Source of the DNA: Flavobacteriales bacterium
GTDB taxonomy: Bacteria; Bacteroidota; Bacteroidia; CAIKAF01
Length of the DNA stretch: 64,000 nucleotides
Direction: 5' to 3'
NCBI GenBank assembly: GCA_022402535.1
Contig: JAKRSD010000020.1
Span: 62,001 to 126,000, forward strand
Shown: positions 49,652 through 62,400 of the stretch, piece by piece
Layout: every line of letters begins with the position of its first letter
How positions within the stretch are numbered: position 1 is the first letter of the stretch
Made by a program: the position numbers and the translations under genes
Notes under the pieces: generated by a model
The model's database searches: none
Told to the model about the DNA's origin: nothing
The model's input: the letters and a program-made list of their open reading frames with translations, nothing else

Positions 49652-49746
49652 TCCTGAGCGCAGTGGAGCATGCAACGCTCGAAGCAAAGCGCAAAGCGAA
49701 GCGGCGCAGGTAGTAGTAACCGGCAGCGAAATAAATCAGCACATCA
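49652..49746 (+). repeat. Intergenic repeat family R1, copy 4 (divergent)
   Basis: GCGCAAAGCGAAGCGGCGCAGGTAGTAGTAACCG and AAATAAATCAGCACATCATC shared with 14371-14430. Confidence 0.7.
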
Positions 49747-49827
49747 TCAAATTTTCAAATTAAACAACCCTTTTTCTTTTATCATATTTAATTACATTTG
49801 CCGCATGCAATTCAACCTCCGTGTTGA

Positions 49828-49916
49828 ATGTGCCTCGGGGTGCACCCCTTGTGGGAGCTGAGATTACACCCGTTAAACCTGATCCGGTTAGTACCGGCGT
49901 AGGGAAGGCAGGCAGA
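49828..49916 (+). ncRNA. TPP riboswitch (THI element)
   Basis: CTCGGGGTGCACCCCTTGTGGGAGCTGAGATTACACCCGTTAAACCTGATCCGGTTAGTACCGGCGTAGGGAAGGCA contains the canonical CTGAGA, ACCTGATC and GTACCGGCGTAGGGA blocks. Confidence 0.97.
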
Positions 49917-49991
49917 ATCCAATCGATTTTCCTGTCCAATTTTATTTATTAACCCGTGTGTGGCCTATAAACCATACACACAACACATGTT

Positions 49992-52379
49992 ATGATGGGA
50001 AAAAAAATTTTCTTTTCCGTATTGCAGGTCATGATGATGGGCGCTGCCGCTTATGCACAAGTTTCCCTATCGGGAAAAATTACCCATGCCCAAACGGGCG
50101 AACCGCTCACAGGAGCCAATATCACACTGCAAAACGGCTTGCGAGGTACCGCATCACGTATGGATGGCACCTACGAACTGCAAAACCTGAAAGAAGGAAA
50201 AACGGTACTGCGGATTACGTTTTTAGGATTTAAACCCGTTTTCGACACCCTGATGCTGAATAAGGGAAAAAATCAGCGCGACTATGTGTTAACACCCGTG
50301 GAATCACAATTGGCCCCGCTGGAAGTAATTGCCTTACGGGCCGGAGAAACCGATCCGTTTTTGCCCACCAACTTATCTGAAGAAGATATCCGAAAACAAA
50401 ATTTCGGGAAAGACCTGCCCATTTTACTGGACCAGACGGCATCTACCGTAACTTTTTCCGACGCGGGTAATGGTGTTGGATACACAGGACTACGGATTCG
50501 AGGAGCCGATATCACCCGCATCAATGTTACGCTGGACGGAATTCCGGTAAACGATCCGGAAAGTCAGGCCGTATTTTGGGTAAACACACCCGACCTGGCC
50601 TCATCCGTGCAGGATATTCAAATACAACGGGGAGCAGGAGCTTCCACTAATGGAGCAGGTAACTTTGGGGCTTCGGTAAACCTGAGTACGAACCGGTTTA
50701 ATCCGAAACCGTATGTGGATATGGCCGCTTCCTACGGCTCATTCAATACCCTAAAAACTACGCTGAATGCCGGTTCGGGGCTTATCGGTAAAAAATTCAC
50801 TTTCGATGCCCGGGCCTCACGGATTGTTTCGGACGGCTATATTGACAGGGCAAAAAGCAACCTGCAATCCTTTTTTGTTTCGGGAGCATATTGGGGCAAA
50901 AAAACCACAATCCGGTTCAATGCCTTTACCGGAAAAGAAAAAACCTACCAAAGCTGGAACGGTTTGCCAGAATACCTTCTCGAAGAAAACCGCACATTCA
51001 ACATTTCGGGAACCGAAAAACCGGGTGAACCCTATGCCAATGAAACCGATAACTACCGACAGGATTATTACCGGGCATTTATCACCCATGAATTTAATGA
51101 TTCATGGTCGGTTAACGGTGCGGTATTTCTTACCCGCGGCAAAGGCTACTACGAAAACTACCGTGCGGATGACCGGCTTTCGCGATATGGACTGGAGCCT
51201 GTAATTATAGGAAACGACACCCTGACCCGAAGCGATATGGTCCGACAGCTTTGGTTAGATAATTATTTTTATGGCACCACACTGGCAGCTCAATATAACG
51301 GCAAAAAAATAAAAATCACACTCGGTGGTGCTTACACTTCTTATGATGCCCGGCATTACGGAAAAATTGTCTGGGCACAGGTGGGACTTCCCGTTCCGGA
51401 ACATACTTTTTACAATCTGAGCGCTTTTAAAAACGACGGAAACCTATATGCCAAAATAAACTGGGAAGTGGCTAATAACCTGCATCTTTACGGTGATATC
51501 CAATACCGTTATGTAGATTATAAACTGAATGGTTTTCGCAACAGTCCTGAATTATTCAAACGAGAAACTTTTCATTTCATCAATCCGAAAGCCGGTTTAA
51601 CCTATCTGATAAACGGAAAAGACAAAGTGTTTGCTTCGGCGGCGGTGGCTAATAAAGAGCCTAACCGCGATGATTTTGAAGTGGCAGGCGCAACACCCGT
51701 TCATGAAACCTTATATGACGTGGAGGCGGGTTATGCACGCAAAACAAAGCGCTACTCGATAGAAGCCAATGCCTTTTTTATGTACTACAGAAACCAGCTG
51801 ATATTAACCGGCAAAATCAATGATGTGGGCGCCTATACAAGAACGAATGTACCCGTGAGTTACCGCTCCGGAATTGAACTGCAGGGTGCGGTAAAGTTTT
51901 TAAAAATGGTTACCCTTCAGGCTAATATTGCCCTCAGCACCAACAAAATCAAGTCATTTACTGAGTTTATAGATAACTATGATACTTTCGAACAAGAAAG
52001 CATTGAGCATAAAAACACGGACATTGCCTTCTCGCCGAATTTGATTGCGGGAGCCACTTTATCCGTAAATCCTGTTCAGGGGTTACACATGGATCTGATT
52101 ACAAAATTTGTGGGGCGGCAGTACATGGATAATACCCAAAACAAAGCACGCAGCCTCAACCCTTTCAGCGTTACGGATGTCAAAATCCGATACGAAATTG
52201 CGTTAAAACCGTTAAAAAATTTGGGAATCTTCGTAAACCTGCATAACATTGCCAACGCAAAATATGCACCCAATGGATATACCTTCAGTTATATATATGA
52301 AGGTGAACCGATAACTGAAAACTTTTACTTTCCTCAGGCCAGATTTCACTGGTCCACAGGAATACAGATTTCGTTCTGA
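49992..52379 (+). CDS. TonB-dependent receptor with carboxypeptidase-like N-terminal domain, probable thiamine-compound transporter
   Basis: SLSGKITHAQTGEPLTGANITLQN..., plug GLRIRGADITRINVTLDGIPVNDPES, beta-barrel; directly downstream of the TPP riboswitch. Confidence 0.93.
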   Translation: MMGKKIFFSVLQVMMMGAAAYAQVSLSGKITHAQTGEPLTGANITLQNGLRGTASRMDGTYELQNLKEGKTVLRITFLGFKPVFDTLMLNKGKNQRDYVLTPVESQLAPLEVIALRAGETDPFLPTNLSEEDIRKQNFGKDLPILLDQTASTVTFSDAGNGVGYTGLRIRGADITRINVTLDGIPVNDPESQAVFWVNTPDLASSVQDIQIQRGAGASTNGAGNFGASVNLSTNRFNPKPYVDMAASYGSFNTLKTTLNAGSGLIGKKFTFDARASRIVSDGYIDRAKSNLQSFFVSGAYWGKKTTIRFNAFTGKEKTYQSWNGLPEYLLEENRTFNISGTEKPGEPYANETDNYRQDYYRAFITHEFNDSWSVNGAVFLTRGKGYYENYRADDRLSRYGLEPVIIGNDTLTRSDMVRQLWLDNYFYGTTLAAQYNGKKIKITLGGAYTSYDARHYGKIVWAQVGLPVPEHTFYNLSAFKNDGNLYAKINWEVANNLHLYGDIQYRYVDYKLNGFRNSPELFKRETFHFINPKAGLTYLINGKDKVFASAAVANKEPNRDDFEVAGATPVHETLYDVEAGYARKTKRYSIEANAFFMYYRNQLILTGKINDVGAYTRTNVPVSYRSGIELQGAVKFLKMVTLQANIALSTNKIKSFTEFIDNYDTFEQESIEHKNTDIAFSPNLIAGATLSVNPVQGLHMDLITKFVGRQYMDNTQNKARSLNPFSVTDVKIRYEIALKPLKNLGIFVNLHNIANAKYAPNGYTFSYIYEGEPITENFYFPQARFHWSTGIQISF

Positions 52380-52503
52380 TATAGCATTTGATGATGTACA
52401 AGGGGGATGAGGGACGCACCCGGGTTTAGCTTTTCGTTATTCCCGGGTGCAAATTCCCTTAGGAAAACAAAAACAGGCTAATCCAAAAAAAGTTTAGAAT
52501 ACG

Positions 52504-53109
52504 TTAATTAGGTCCGCAGTTACAATCGTGCGAAAAATGAATGGTAACGCCTGGAAGCATTTCTTTCAATATCCATTTTGTGGCATCCGTGAACATAATT
52601 ACTCTCAGATCAATTTCTTTCAGGTTGGGTACTTTTTTCAGGGAAGACGGAAGTCCTGAAAGATTATTTTCCCAAAGACTAAGTACTTCCAGACTTTCAC
52701 ACTCTCCGATGCTTTCGGGCAACTGATACAAATCGTTGCGGCTGGCATCTAACATTTCAAGATTTTTCAACTCCCCGATTTCCGAAGGTAATTCGGTCAA
52801 TTTATTTTTAGAAACATTCAGTACCCGTAATTTTTTCAATGTTTTAATCTCAGGAGGAATCCGTTTAAGTTGGTTTTTACTTAAATCAAGTTCTTCCAGA
52901 TTCACCAGTTCAAAAACCTCCGGAGGGATTTCTTTGAGTTTACTTTTAGATAACCACAACCGCTTGATTGCTTTTGGCGTTTTCAGGGCTTCTTTTAAAT
53001 CGGTATATACAGGCACATCCTGAAACATATCCTCTTTCTGTCCCAATACAGAAGTAGAGAGGAGGAACATAAAAAACAGGGGGAGTAATTTATTGATCAA
53101 GTTCTTCAA
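52504..53109 (-). CDS. Secreted leucine-rich-repeat protein
   Basis: Signal peptide; repeats LEELDLSKNQLKRIPPEIKTLKKLRVLNVSKNKLTELPSEIGELKNLEML. Confidence 0.9.
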   Translation of the reverse strand: MKNLINKLLPLFFMFLLSTSVLGQKEDMFQDVPVYTDLKEALKTPKAIKRLWLSKSKLKEIPPEVFELVNLEELDLSKNQLKRIPPEIKTLKKLRVLNVSKNKLTELPSEIGELKNLEMLDASRNDLYQLPESIGECESLEVLSLWENNLSGLPSSLKKVPNLKEIDLRVIMFTDATKWILKEMLPGVTIHFSHDCNCGPN

Positions 53110-54028
53110 ATATTTTTTCTGAATGCAATTTATCTAATTTCATCTGTTCTGTCAATTCCTGCAAACTCTCAAAACGACTTTCGTCTCTCAGTTTTTTAAT
53201 AAACTGAAGCGAAATTTTCTGTCCATAGAGATTTTGGTCCCAGTCAAAAATATTTACCTCTATGCGCCGGTCCATTTTATCCAACGTCCTTCTGGGACCT
53301 GTGTGCAGCATTCCATTTTTGGTTTCTCCGTTGATTATCACCCGCACAGCATAAATGCCATCGGCAGGCACCAGCTTTAACGGATCATCGGGGAAAATAT
53401 TGGCCGTAGGAAAACCCAATGTTCTGCCGAGTTTGTCACCTTCTATTACGGTTCCTTGTAACGAGTACGTATATCCCAAAATGTCCTTGGCATATTCCAC
53501 ATTACCGCTGAGCAGCGCCTGACGGATTTTAGATGAACTTACGGCCACTCCTTCAATTTCCAGGGCGGGAATTTCTTCTACTTCAAAACCAAAACCGGGA
53601 GCCATTTCTTTCAACTCTTTAAAGCTTCCGCCTCTGCCCTTTCCGAATCGGTGATCGTAGCCGATAACCAACTTTTTAACTCCGATTTTTTCAACCAAAA
53701 TTTCACGGATGTATTCTTCGGCCGTTATTTGAGAAAATGCCAGAGTAAAAGGAATGACGACAAGATGTTTGAGCCCGGTTTGTGCCAAAAGCTCTTCTTT
53801 TTCTTCCTGAGAATTCAGCAGTTTCAAGTCGGCAGAATCGGGGTGGATAACCGTTCGGGGATGGGGATAAAACGTAATGAGCACAGACTGTCCTTCAATT
53901 TCCTGGGCCGATTTATTCAACCGTTCCAAAATAATTTTGTGCCCCGGATGTACCCCGTCAAAAGTGCCTGTGGTAACCACAGCACCCGGAATGTGGGGTA
54001 TATCAGCAATACTTCTGTAAATTTTCAT
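53090..54028 (-). CDS. ribF: Bifunctional riboflavin kinase/FAD synthetase
   Basis: VVTTGTFDGVHPGHKIILERL, IGYDHRFGKGRGG, GRTLGFPTANIFP, NGMLHTGPRRTLD. Confidence 0.96.
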   Translation of the reverse strand: MKIYRSIADIPHIPGAVVTTGTFDGVHPGHKIILERLNKSAQEIEGQSVLITFYPHPRTVIHPDSADLKLLNSQEEKEELLAQTGLKHLVVIPFTLAFSQITAEEYIREILVEKIGVKKLVIGYDHRFGKGRGGSFKELKEMAPGFGFEVEEIPALEIEGVAVSSSKIRQALLSGNVEYAKDILGYTYSLQGTVIEGDKLGRTLGFPTANIFPDDPLKLVPADGIYAVRVIINGETKNGMLHTGPRRTLDKMDRRIEVNIFDWDQNLYGQKISLQFIKKLRDESRFESLQELTEQMKLDKLHSEKIFEELDQ

Positions 54029-54169
54029 TACGGGTGCAAAGGTAGGAAACATAAGCCAACACAAAAATGGATTGCGGGAATTTGGTTTCTGACAAACTGA
54101 TTGCATCCCGCAAGTCTCCCTGATTTCAAAAAAAATACAGCAATTGATTTTTATTTAAAAATATGGTGA

Positions 54170-55741
<1,572 letters not shown>

Positions 55742-55758
55742 TCGTTAATTTGAAAGAA

Positions 55759-56004
55759 ATGCAGGTAGAAATAATCACACCCGATACAGTACTTTTCAGT
55801 GGAGAAGCCAAACTGGTTCAATTACCGGGTACTGACGGTTCATTCGAAATTTTAAATCAGCACGCACCCATTATTGCCACTTTAGGAAAAGGAAAAATCA
55901 AAGTGGTTAACAACAGCGGCGAAACAAGCCTGATTGAAATTGTAAGCGGAGTGGTTGAAATGAGCGATAATAAAGCAAATATTCTGGCCGAACAGCCTAA
56001 ATAG
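55759..56004 (+). CDS. atpC: F0F1 ATP synthase subunit epsilon
   Basis: MQVEIITPDTVLFSGEAKLVQLPGTDGSFEILNQHAPIIATL. Confidence 0.95.
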   Translation: MQVEIITPDTVLFSGEAKLVQLPGTDGSFEILNQHAPIIATLGKGKIKVVNNSGETSLIEIVSGVVEMSDNKANILAEQPK

Positions 56005-56024
56005 ACAATACGTTTTAATTTTAT

Positions 56025-56056
56025 AACCTGTGCTTTTTAAGTACAGGTTTTTTTTT
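56025..56056 (+). terminator. Rho-independent terminator after atpDC
   Basis: AACCTGTgctttttaagtACAGGTT followed by a T tract. Confidence 0.8.
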
Positions 56057-56122
56057 GTATAGAATTATACGTATTTGTGTTTAATTGAAAATTGGAGTAT
56101 TTTCAATCTTATTAAGCATAAA

Positions 56123-56148
56123 AAAAGGGAAGCATATGCTTCCCTTTT
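56123..56148. terminator. Bidirectional terminator hairpin
   Basis: AAAAGGGAAGCATATGCTTCCCTTTT perfect palindrome between convergent atpC and OmpA-family genes. Confidence 0.75.
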
Positions 56149-56171
56149 AAGTTATAGAATTTACGTTGTAC

Positions 56172-58454
56172 TTAATTTGATTTCAGAATTCTAACTTCTG
56201 TTCGTCGATTCTGCTGATGTTCTTCTTCAGAACAAGGAACACCATTTGAACAATTATTTACATGTTTGGTTTCACCGTAACCTTTTGCAACGAGACGGGA
56301 CGAAGGAATACCTTTCACTTTAACAAGATAATCTACACAACTTTGAGCTCTTCTTTGTGAGAGGGCCATGTTATAACTATCAGTTCCACGGCTATCAGTG
56401 TGTGAACTCAGCTCAATACGAACTGTGGGATTCATCATGAGAAAACGATAAGCTTTATCTAAATCCACAATACTCTTCGGACGTAAAGTAGCTTTATCAA
56501 AGTCATAATAAATATCTTCCAACACAAAAGAACTTCCCTCTTCCATTTTCTCAAGACATACTTCCTTAGTTATTTTTAAATCTGGTTCAGAACCTTTAAT
56601 AACGTAATAAACACGTTTTACAGAAGGCAAATAACTTTGCCCTACCATAGCGTTTTCCAAATCAGAGTGAATTAAAGCAAATCCTTTTGCAGTAGGGATT
56701 TCGTTTCCGGGTTGGAATATTTCAATTTCACCGTTAGCATTAGTTGTAACCGTTTTTTCAAAGTCATCTTCAAGTCCTTTTAGCGTAAAAGTCATATTGG
56801 CAAGAGGCTTTTTATCATAGCAATCTAATACACGAAGTACAAAAAGTCCATCGCCTTTTTTGCGTTTTTCTCCTCCCGGATTTAAAAATAATTCTGCTGT
56901 TAGTGTTTTAGATTCTTTTACGCCCTTTGTTGTTACATCTTCAGGTTTTTCAAGTTTATAATTCTCAGCTCCGGCTGTAATCACATAATCACATTCCGTG
57001 TTAAGCGGTACATAAAATTTACCGGATGAGTCCGTTTTTACCATCATAGAATCCCCAATCGTAAGATTCTTTACAACTACATCGGCATTTTCAATAGTAG
57101 TTTTGTCTCCATTATTTTTAACCGTACCTTCAAGGTTCAAAATAATTCTGTTCATGTTAACCGAATAAATTCTATCTACATAATCACTTCTATCTGAAGA
57201 CATGTAAGCAAGTTTGCCGTCTTGTGTAATTAAGGCAAAATCATCGAACTGCGTATTTACCGGATAACCCAAGTTGAAAGGGGTTATGAAATTTCCGCCG
57301 GCATTGCGGCTTTCAAAAATGTCTAAACCACCGAGCCCCACATGACCTTTAGATGCGAAGTATAATGTATTGTCTTTATCCACAAATGGAAACATTTCAT
57401 CAGATGGGGTATTAACTACTTTGCCTAAATTTACGGGGACACCCCATCCTCCGGCTACTTTTTCGCTTTTCCAGATATCCACACCCCCTTCGCCACCTGG
57501 CATATCCGAAGCAAAATAGAGCGTTTTTTCATCTGAAGATAAAGCGGCATGACCAATAGAATAGGTGTTACTGTTATACTGGAAAGGCTGGGGAACACCC
57601 CATTTATTGTCTTGCCCCTTTTCAGCGATATACAAATTTAACATCACCTTATCATCTTTTCCAGCTGTTCTATCTTTTTCAGTTCTGTTACGGGTTATAT
57701 AAGCAGTTTTAAAATCTTTTGAAAAAAATACTGGTCCATCATGGGGTTTTGTTTTGAATCCTCTCTTTTGAAGTTTACCTCGCTTAGAGAAATCATCCCC
57801 TTCTTTTTGTGAATAATAAACATTTAAAAAACCAGTGTTATCCCAGCCATATTTACCACCAAGTGTTGAGCCTTTTCGTGAAGATGCATAAGCAATCCCT
57901 TCCTGATAAAATGCAGGTCCAAAATCGCCCAAGTTTTTATTTAGTGACAACTTTTTCAATTTATAATTAGAACTATCTGCTTTAAGCTTTCTGTAGTAAT
58001 TACTCTGCACAACATAAGATTGAATAACCTTGTCTTCTACATTCAGGCCTTTGAGCATATCTAAGTATTTTGCAGATTCTTCATAACGCCCTAAATACCT
58101 TAATGACTCAAAATACATGAATAAGTCTTCTTTGGATGCTGCTCCTTTTTCAGCCAAAAATCCATACCAACGTGCAGATTCTTTATAATTTCTGGTATAG
58201 AAATAAGATTCACCTGCACGGCGTATCACTTCCCAGTCAGTCGCTTTTCCTTTTTTATTACGACGCTCATTCTTCTTTGCCAGTTCGCCATACATTGGTG
58301 CCGCAACTGAGAAATTCAAATATCCGTAATTTTGGTCGGCTAAATCTTTTTTGGCAGAAGACTGTCCAAACAGACTTGGGAATGTAAAGGCTGCAAGCAA
58401 AAAGATAACAATAGTTCGAGTTGCTTCAGCGGTTATATGTTTAAGTCTTTTCAT
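56172..58454 (-). CDS. OmpA-family protein with PD40-like repeats
   Basis: C-terminal LEDIYYDFDKATLRPKSIVDLDKAYRFLMMNPTVRIELSSHTDSRGTDSYNMALSQRRAQSCVDYLV; WD40-like SSDEKTLYFASDMPGGEGGVDIW. Confidence 0.93.
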   Translation of the reverse strand: MKRLKHITAEATRTIVIFLLAAFTFPSLFGQSSAKKDLADQNYGYLNFSVAAPMYGELAKKNERRNKKGKATDWEVIRRAGESYFYTRNYKESARWYGFLAEKGAASKEDLFMYFESLRYLGRYEESAKYLDMLKGLNVEDKVIQSYVVQSNYYRKLKADSSNYKLKKLSLNKNLGDFGPAFYQEGIAYASSRKGSTLGGKYGWDNTGFLNVYYSQKEGDDFSKRGKLQKRGFKTKPHDGPVFFSKDFKTAYITRNRTEKDRTAGKDDKVMLNLYIAEKGQDNKWGVPQPFQYNSNTYSIGHAALSSDEKTLYFASDMPGGEGGVDIWKSEKVAGGWGVPVNLGKVVNTPSDEMFPFVDKDNTLYFASKGHVGLGGLDIFESRNAGGNFITPFNLGYPVNTQFDDFALITQDGKLAYMSSDRSDYVDRIYSVNMNRIILNLEGTVKNNGDKTTIENADVVVKNLTIGDSMMVKTDSSGKFYVPLNTECDYVITAGAENYKLEKPEDVTTKGVKESKTLTAELFLNPGGEKRKKGDGLFVLRVLDCYDKKPLANMTFTLKGLEDDFEKTVTTNANGEIEIFQPGNEIPTAKGFALIHSDLENAMVGQSYLPSVKRVYYVIKGSEPDLKITKEVCLEKMEEGSSFVLEDIYYDFDKATLRPKSIVDLDKAYRFLMMNPTVRIELSSHTDSRGTDSYNMALSQRRAQSCVDYLVKVKGIPSSRLVAKGYGETKHVNNCSNGVPCSEEEHQQNRRTEVRILKSN

Positions 58455-58460
58455 GTTTTC

Positions 58461-59405
58461 TTAAAAATAACGGGGTGATAAAAAGGGTTTCTTTTTCGTT
58501 TTAAGGTCAAAACTCAGCATAACTTCGTGTGTTCCACGCTGATTTGTACGGAAAGCATTTAAACCATTTACTGGGAAATCAAAAGCATATCCAAATGTAA
58601 CCGTCTCTTTAATCTGAACGGCTACGTTTACCCCGGCACTTTCATGAAAGCGATATGATGGTCCGATCCAGAGTGTATTTAGAATTAAAAAGTTCGCATT
58701 GATGTCAAAAGTAAGTGGTGCATTCTCTGAAATCTTAACCAAAGCACTAGGTTTAAAATCAACGATACTGTTAAGCTTAAACACATAACCTCCCGTTACA
58801 TAAAAGTGACGGCGCTGAAGGGCTTCTCCGATATTCACGCCATCGCCCAATCTGTTTCTGAGAAGACGGGGTACCGAAACACCGGCATAAAAACGTTCTC
58901 CGTAATAGTACAACCCTGCTCCGAAATTCGGACGAACCTTGCTGGCATAATAATTATATACAGGGTCACCGGGATCTAAAGGATTTGTTTTGTTAAAATC
59001 ATACACCTGCCAATCGGCCCCGGCACTCATACCAAAGGCCAGTCGATCACCCTTACGGTTCAGTTTTAATCCGTAAGAAATATCTGCAAAGGCACTTGTG
59101 CGGTTTCTGGCACCAATGGCATCATTACTGATGTGGAAACCAAGTCCCAGACTTTGATTTAACAAAGGAGCATCAAAAGACAAAAACTGGCTCATCGGTG
59201 CGCCATCTATTCCCACCCATTGAAAACGGGCAATAGCGACTCCGTGAATGCTTCCTCTGCTCCCTGCATAAGCCGGGTTAAAAAGCAAAGGATTAAACAT
59301 ATAAAGCGATGACTGCTCTTCCGTCTGGGCCTTAACTGCCCGAGGTATAAAACAGAGACCCGAAATGAGGAGGGTCATAAGTGCGGTGAAAAAACGATTT
59401 CTCAT
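58461..59405 (-). CDS. PorP/SprF family type IX secretion membrane protein
   Basis: QSSLYMFNPLLFNPAYAGSRG and downstream beta-strand pattern typical of PorP/SprF. Confidence 0.92.
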   Translation of the reverse strand: MRNRFFTALMTLLISGLCFIPRAVKAQTEEQSSLYMFNPLLFNPAYAGSRGSIHGVAIARFQWVGIDGAPMSQFLSFDAPLLNQSLGLGFHISNDAIGARNRTSAFADISYGLKLNRKGDRLAFGMSAGADWQVYDFNKTNPLDPGDPVYNYYASKVRPNFGAGLYYYGERFYAGVSVPRLLRNRLGDGVNIGEALQRRHFYVTGGYVFKLNSIVDFKPSALVKISENAPLTFDINANFLILNTLWIGPSYRFHESAGVNVAVQIKETVTFGYAFDFPVNGLNAFRTNQRGTHEVMLSFDLKTKKKPFLSPRYF

Positions 59406-59474
59406 ATTTTTTTGTTTTTAAGGTCCGGGAGGACTAGCCTCCCGGTTCCTGTTTCGTTTTATTCTTTTCTAAGG

Positions 59475-62400
59475 TTAGTATTGTAATTCTAAGTATCCTG
59501 AAACTACTTTATTCTTTTCGAGTTCAATGACATAGAAGTAGGTACCTGCGGGTAGGCGACCATTGCCTATTGTCGCCATACCTTCTGAGTAACCTTCCCA
59601 GTTATCCTGATATGGTGAAGCTTTAAATACCAGATTACCCCAGCGGTTAAATATCTCCACTTTGTGGTTAGGATATTTATCAAGACCCGGTACAACCCAT
59701 TTGTCATTGAATCCGTCACCGTTCGGCGTAACCAGATTCGGCACATCTCCAAATACACAGTCTATGATAACCGACACGGTATCTATACAACCATTAGCGT
59801 CAGTAACGGTAAGTGTGTACGTTCCATCTCCTACGGCATTCAGATTTGCTGAGGTTTGACCATTTGACCAATTGAAGTTATATGGTTCGGTGCCTCCGGT
59901 AACAAAAATCTGTGCAAAACCATTATCATATCCGCAGGTGCCATTGTTAACTAAATCTACCGTAATGGCAAGAATTTCAGGCTCGGTAATGGTTATAGTA
60001 GCTGAAGCTGTACAACCTAATGCATCGGTTACGGTTACCGGATAAGTACCGGGTGCAAGACCTGTCAGTAATGAATCGGTACCAAACGTACCCCAGTCGA
60101 AGCTGAACGGACCAACCGCATCATTCACTATCACCGTTGCGGTTCCGTCACTTGCACCGTTACAGCTTACATTACTAAATACTGGGGTAAGTACAGGTGT
60201 GGAAACCGTTACATTGAAACTACATACGGTAACATTACCTGCAGCGTCGGTTGCTGTGTAGGTAACCGTTGTGGTTCCGGTTGGGAAGCTACTGCCCGGT
60301 GTATGACTGGCAATGAATGTAACAATACCACAGTTATCAGAAGGCACTGGCTCTGTCCAACTAACGTTAGACGAACAACTGTTGATATCTGATGGACAAC
60401 CAGTAATCACAGGAGCTTCAGTATCGTTTACAGTAATCACAAACGAGCATGTTGCAAAGTTTCCAGCAGCATCTGTTGCTGTGTAGGTTACGGTTGTTGT
60501 TCCTACTGTAAATTCTTCACCGGATGTGTGGGTTGAAGTAATTACTAAACCTTGACCACAATTATCAGTAAAGGTAGGTGGAGTCCAAGTTACAGGAGCA
60601 GAACAAATTCCTGGTAATGAAACTTCTGTAATATCAGAAGGACAATCCGTTACTGCAGGTGCCTCATCGTCTACAACCGTTACTGTAAAGCTATAAGTTG
60701 TTATTAAGCCAGCCTGATCAACAGCCGTGTAAGTTACTGTAGTTGTTCCAACAGGGAATGTACTTCCCGAAGCAAAGTCAGATGTAAAGCTTACAATAGA
60801 ACAGTTATCTGTTGCCTGAGGAGCAACCCAGTTTACAACGGCAGAGCAGTTTCCAATGTTATTGCTCTGAATAATATTGGCTGGACCATTCACAATTACA
60901 GGAGCTTCTACATCATTTACGATAACCGTAAATGTACAGTTGGTAGTGTTTCCTGCTAAGTCTGTAGCAGTGTATATTACATCTGTTGAACCCACAGGGA
61001 AGAAGCTACCGGGCGCAATGTTAGAGGTAAGCGTTGTACCTGGACAATTATCAAATGCCGTAGGTAATACCCAGTTGTATGATGTTCCACACAGTCCAGG
61101 AGAACTATTCAATGTAACATTGATTGGACAAGATGAAATAGTAGGTATCTGAGTATCTATAACCGTTATATTAAATGAACAAGCAGCAACGTTTCCTGAA
61201 GGATCGGTTACAGTATATGTTACTGTTGTTGTTCCAACCGGGAAGGTAGTACCTGGAAGATGACTGATCTGGATATTCAGCAAATCCTGACAATTGTCTG
61301 TGATAGTAGGATTAGCCCACAATACTGGAGCGCCGCAGGTATTAAATGCTGCATTCACCGTAATATCTGAAGGACAGTTTGTAATTGTAGGAATCTCAGT
61401 ATCAATTACCGTAATATTGAATGAACAAATCGTCACATTTCCGGCGGCATCTGTAGCAGTGTATGTAACAACAGTTGTACCTGCTGTAAAGAAATCACCT
61501 GGGTTATGGCTTGAAACAACTGTTAAGCCGGACTGACCCTGACAATTATCTGTAAATACAGGAGGAGTCCAGGTAACGTTGTTGCCACAAAGTCCTGGTG
61601 TGTTGTTCAACGTAATGTCTGATGGACAACCTACCAATACGGGCACTTCGGTATCATTAACCGTTACGTTAAATGTACATGTACTTACATTTCCATAGAT
61701 ATCAGTGGCTGTGTAAGTAACCGTAGTTGTTCCAACCGGGAAGATAGTACCCGGTGTGTGAGTTGATGTAAATGATGCAAGACCACAATTATCAGAAGCT
61801 GAAGGAACTGTCCAACTAACAAGGGCTTCACAAACACCCGGGTCATTGGATACAACAATATTTGTAGGACATCCAGAAATTACAGGAGCCTGTGTATCCG
61901 TTACTGTCACGGTAAAGCTACAGGTTACAGTATTATTTGAAGCATCTGTTGCTGTATATGTTACCGTTGTGGTACCCACAGGGAAGAAGTCCCCACTATT
62001 GTGGGTTGAAGTTAAAGATACACCAGGACAATTATCCAGCGCAGAAGGTAAAGTCCAAGTAACGTTAGCTCCACAAACACCATTGCTTGTATTGATATTA
62101 ATGTTCTGTGGACAAGAGACAATTTGTGGTGTCTGTGTATCATTAACTGTTACGTTAAATGTACAAATTGCCGTATTCCCTGCTGGATCAACTGCTGTAT
62201 AGGTTACGGTAGTTGTTCCTATTGGGAATGTTGTTCCAGGCAAGTGGCTTGCGGTAACTATCAAGAAACCCTGACAATTATCAGCAAATACAGGAGCAGG
62301 CCATGAAACTGAGGCGCCACATGTATTAAAGTTATTGCTTACTATAATGTCTGACGGACATGAAACCGTGGTTGGAAGTTCAGAATCATTTACAGTTACT

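Noticed and set aside
56123-56148. GGGAAGCATATGCTTCCC palindrome as an operator
   Set aside because: A/T tails on both sides and its position between convergent genes fit a bidirectional terminator better.
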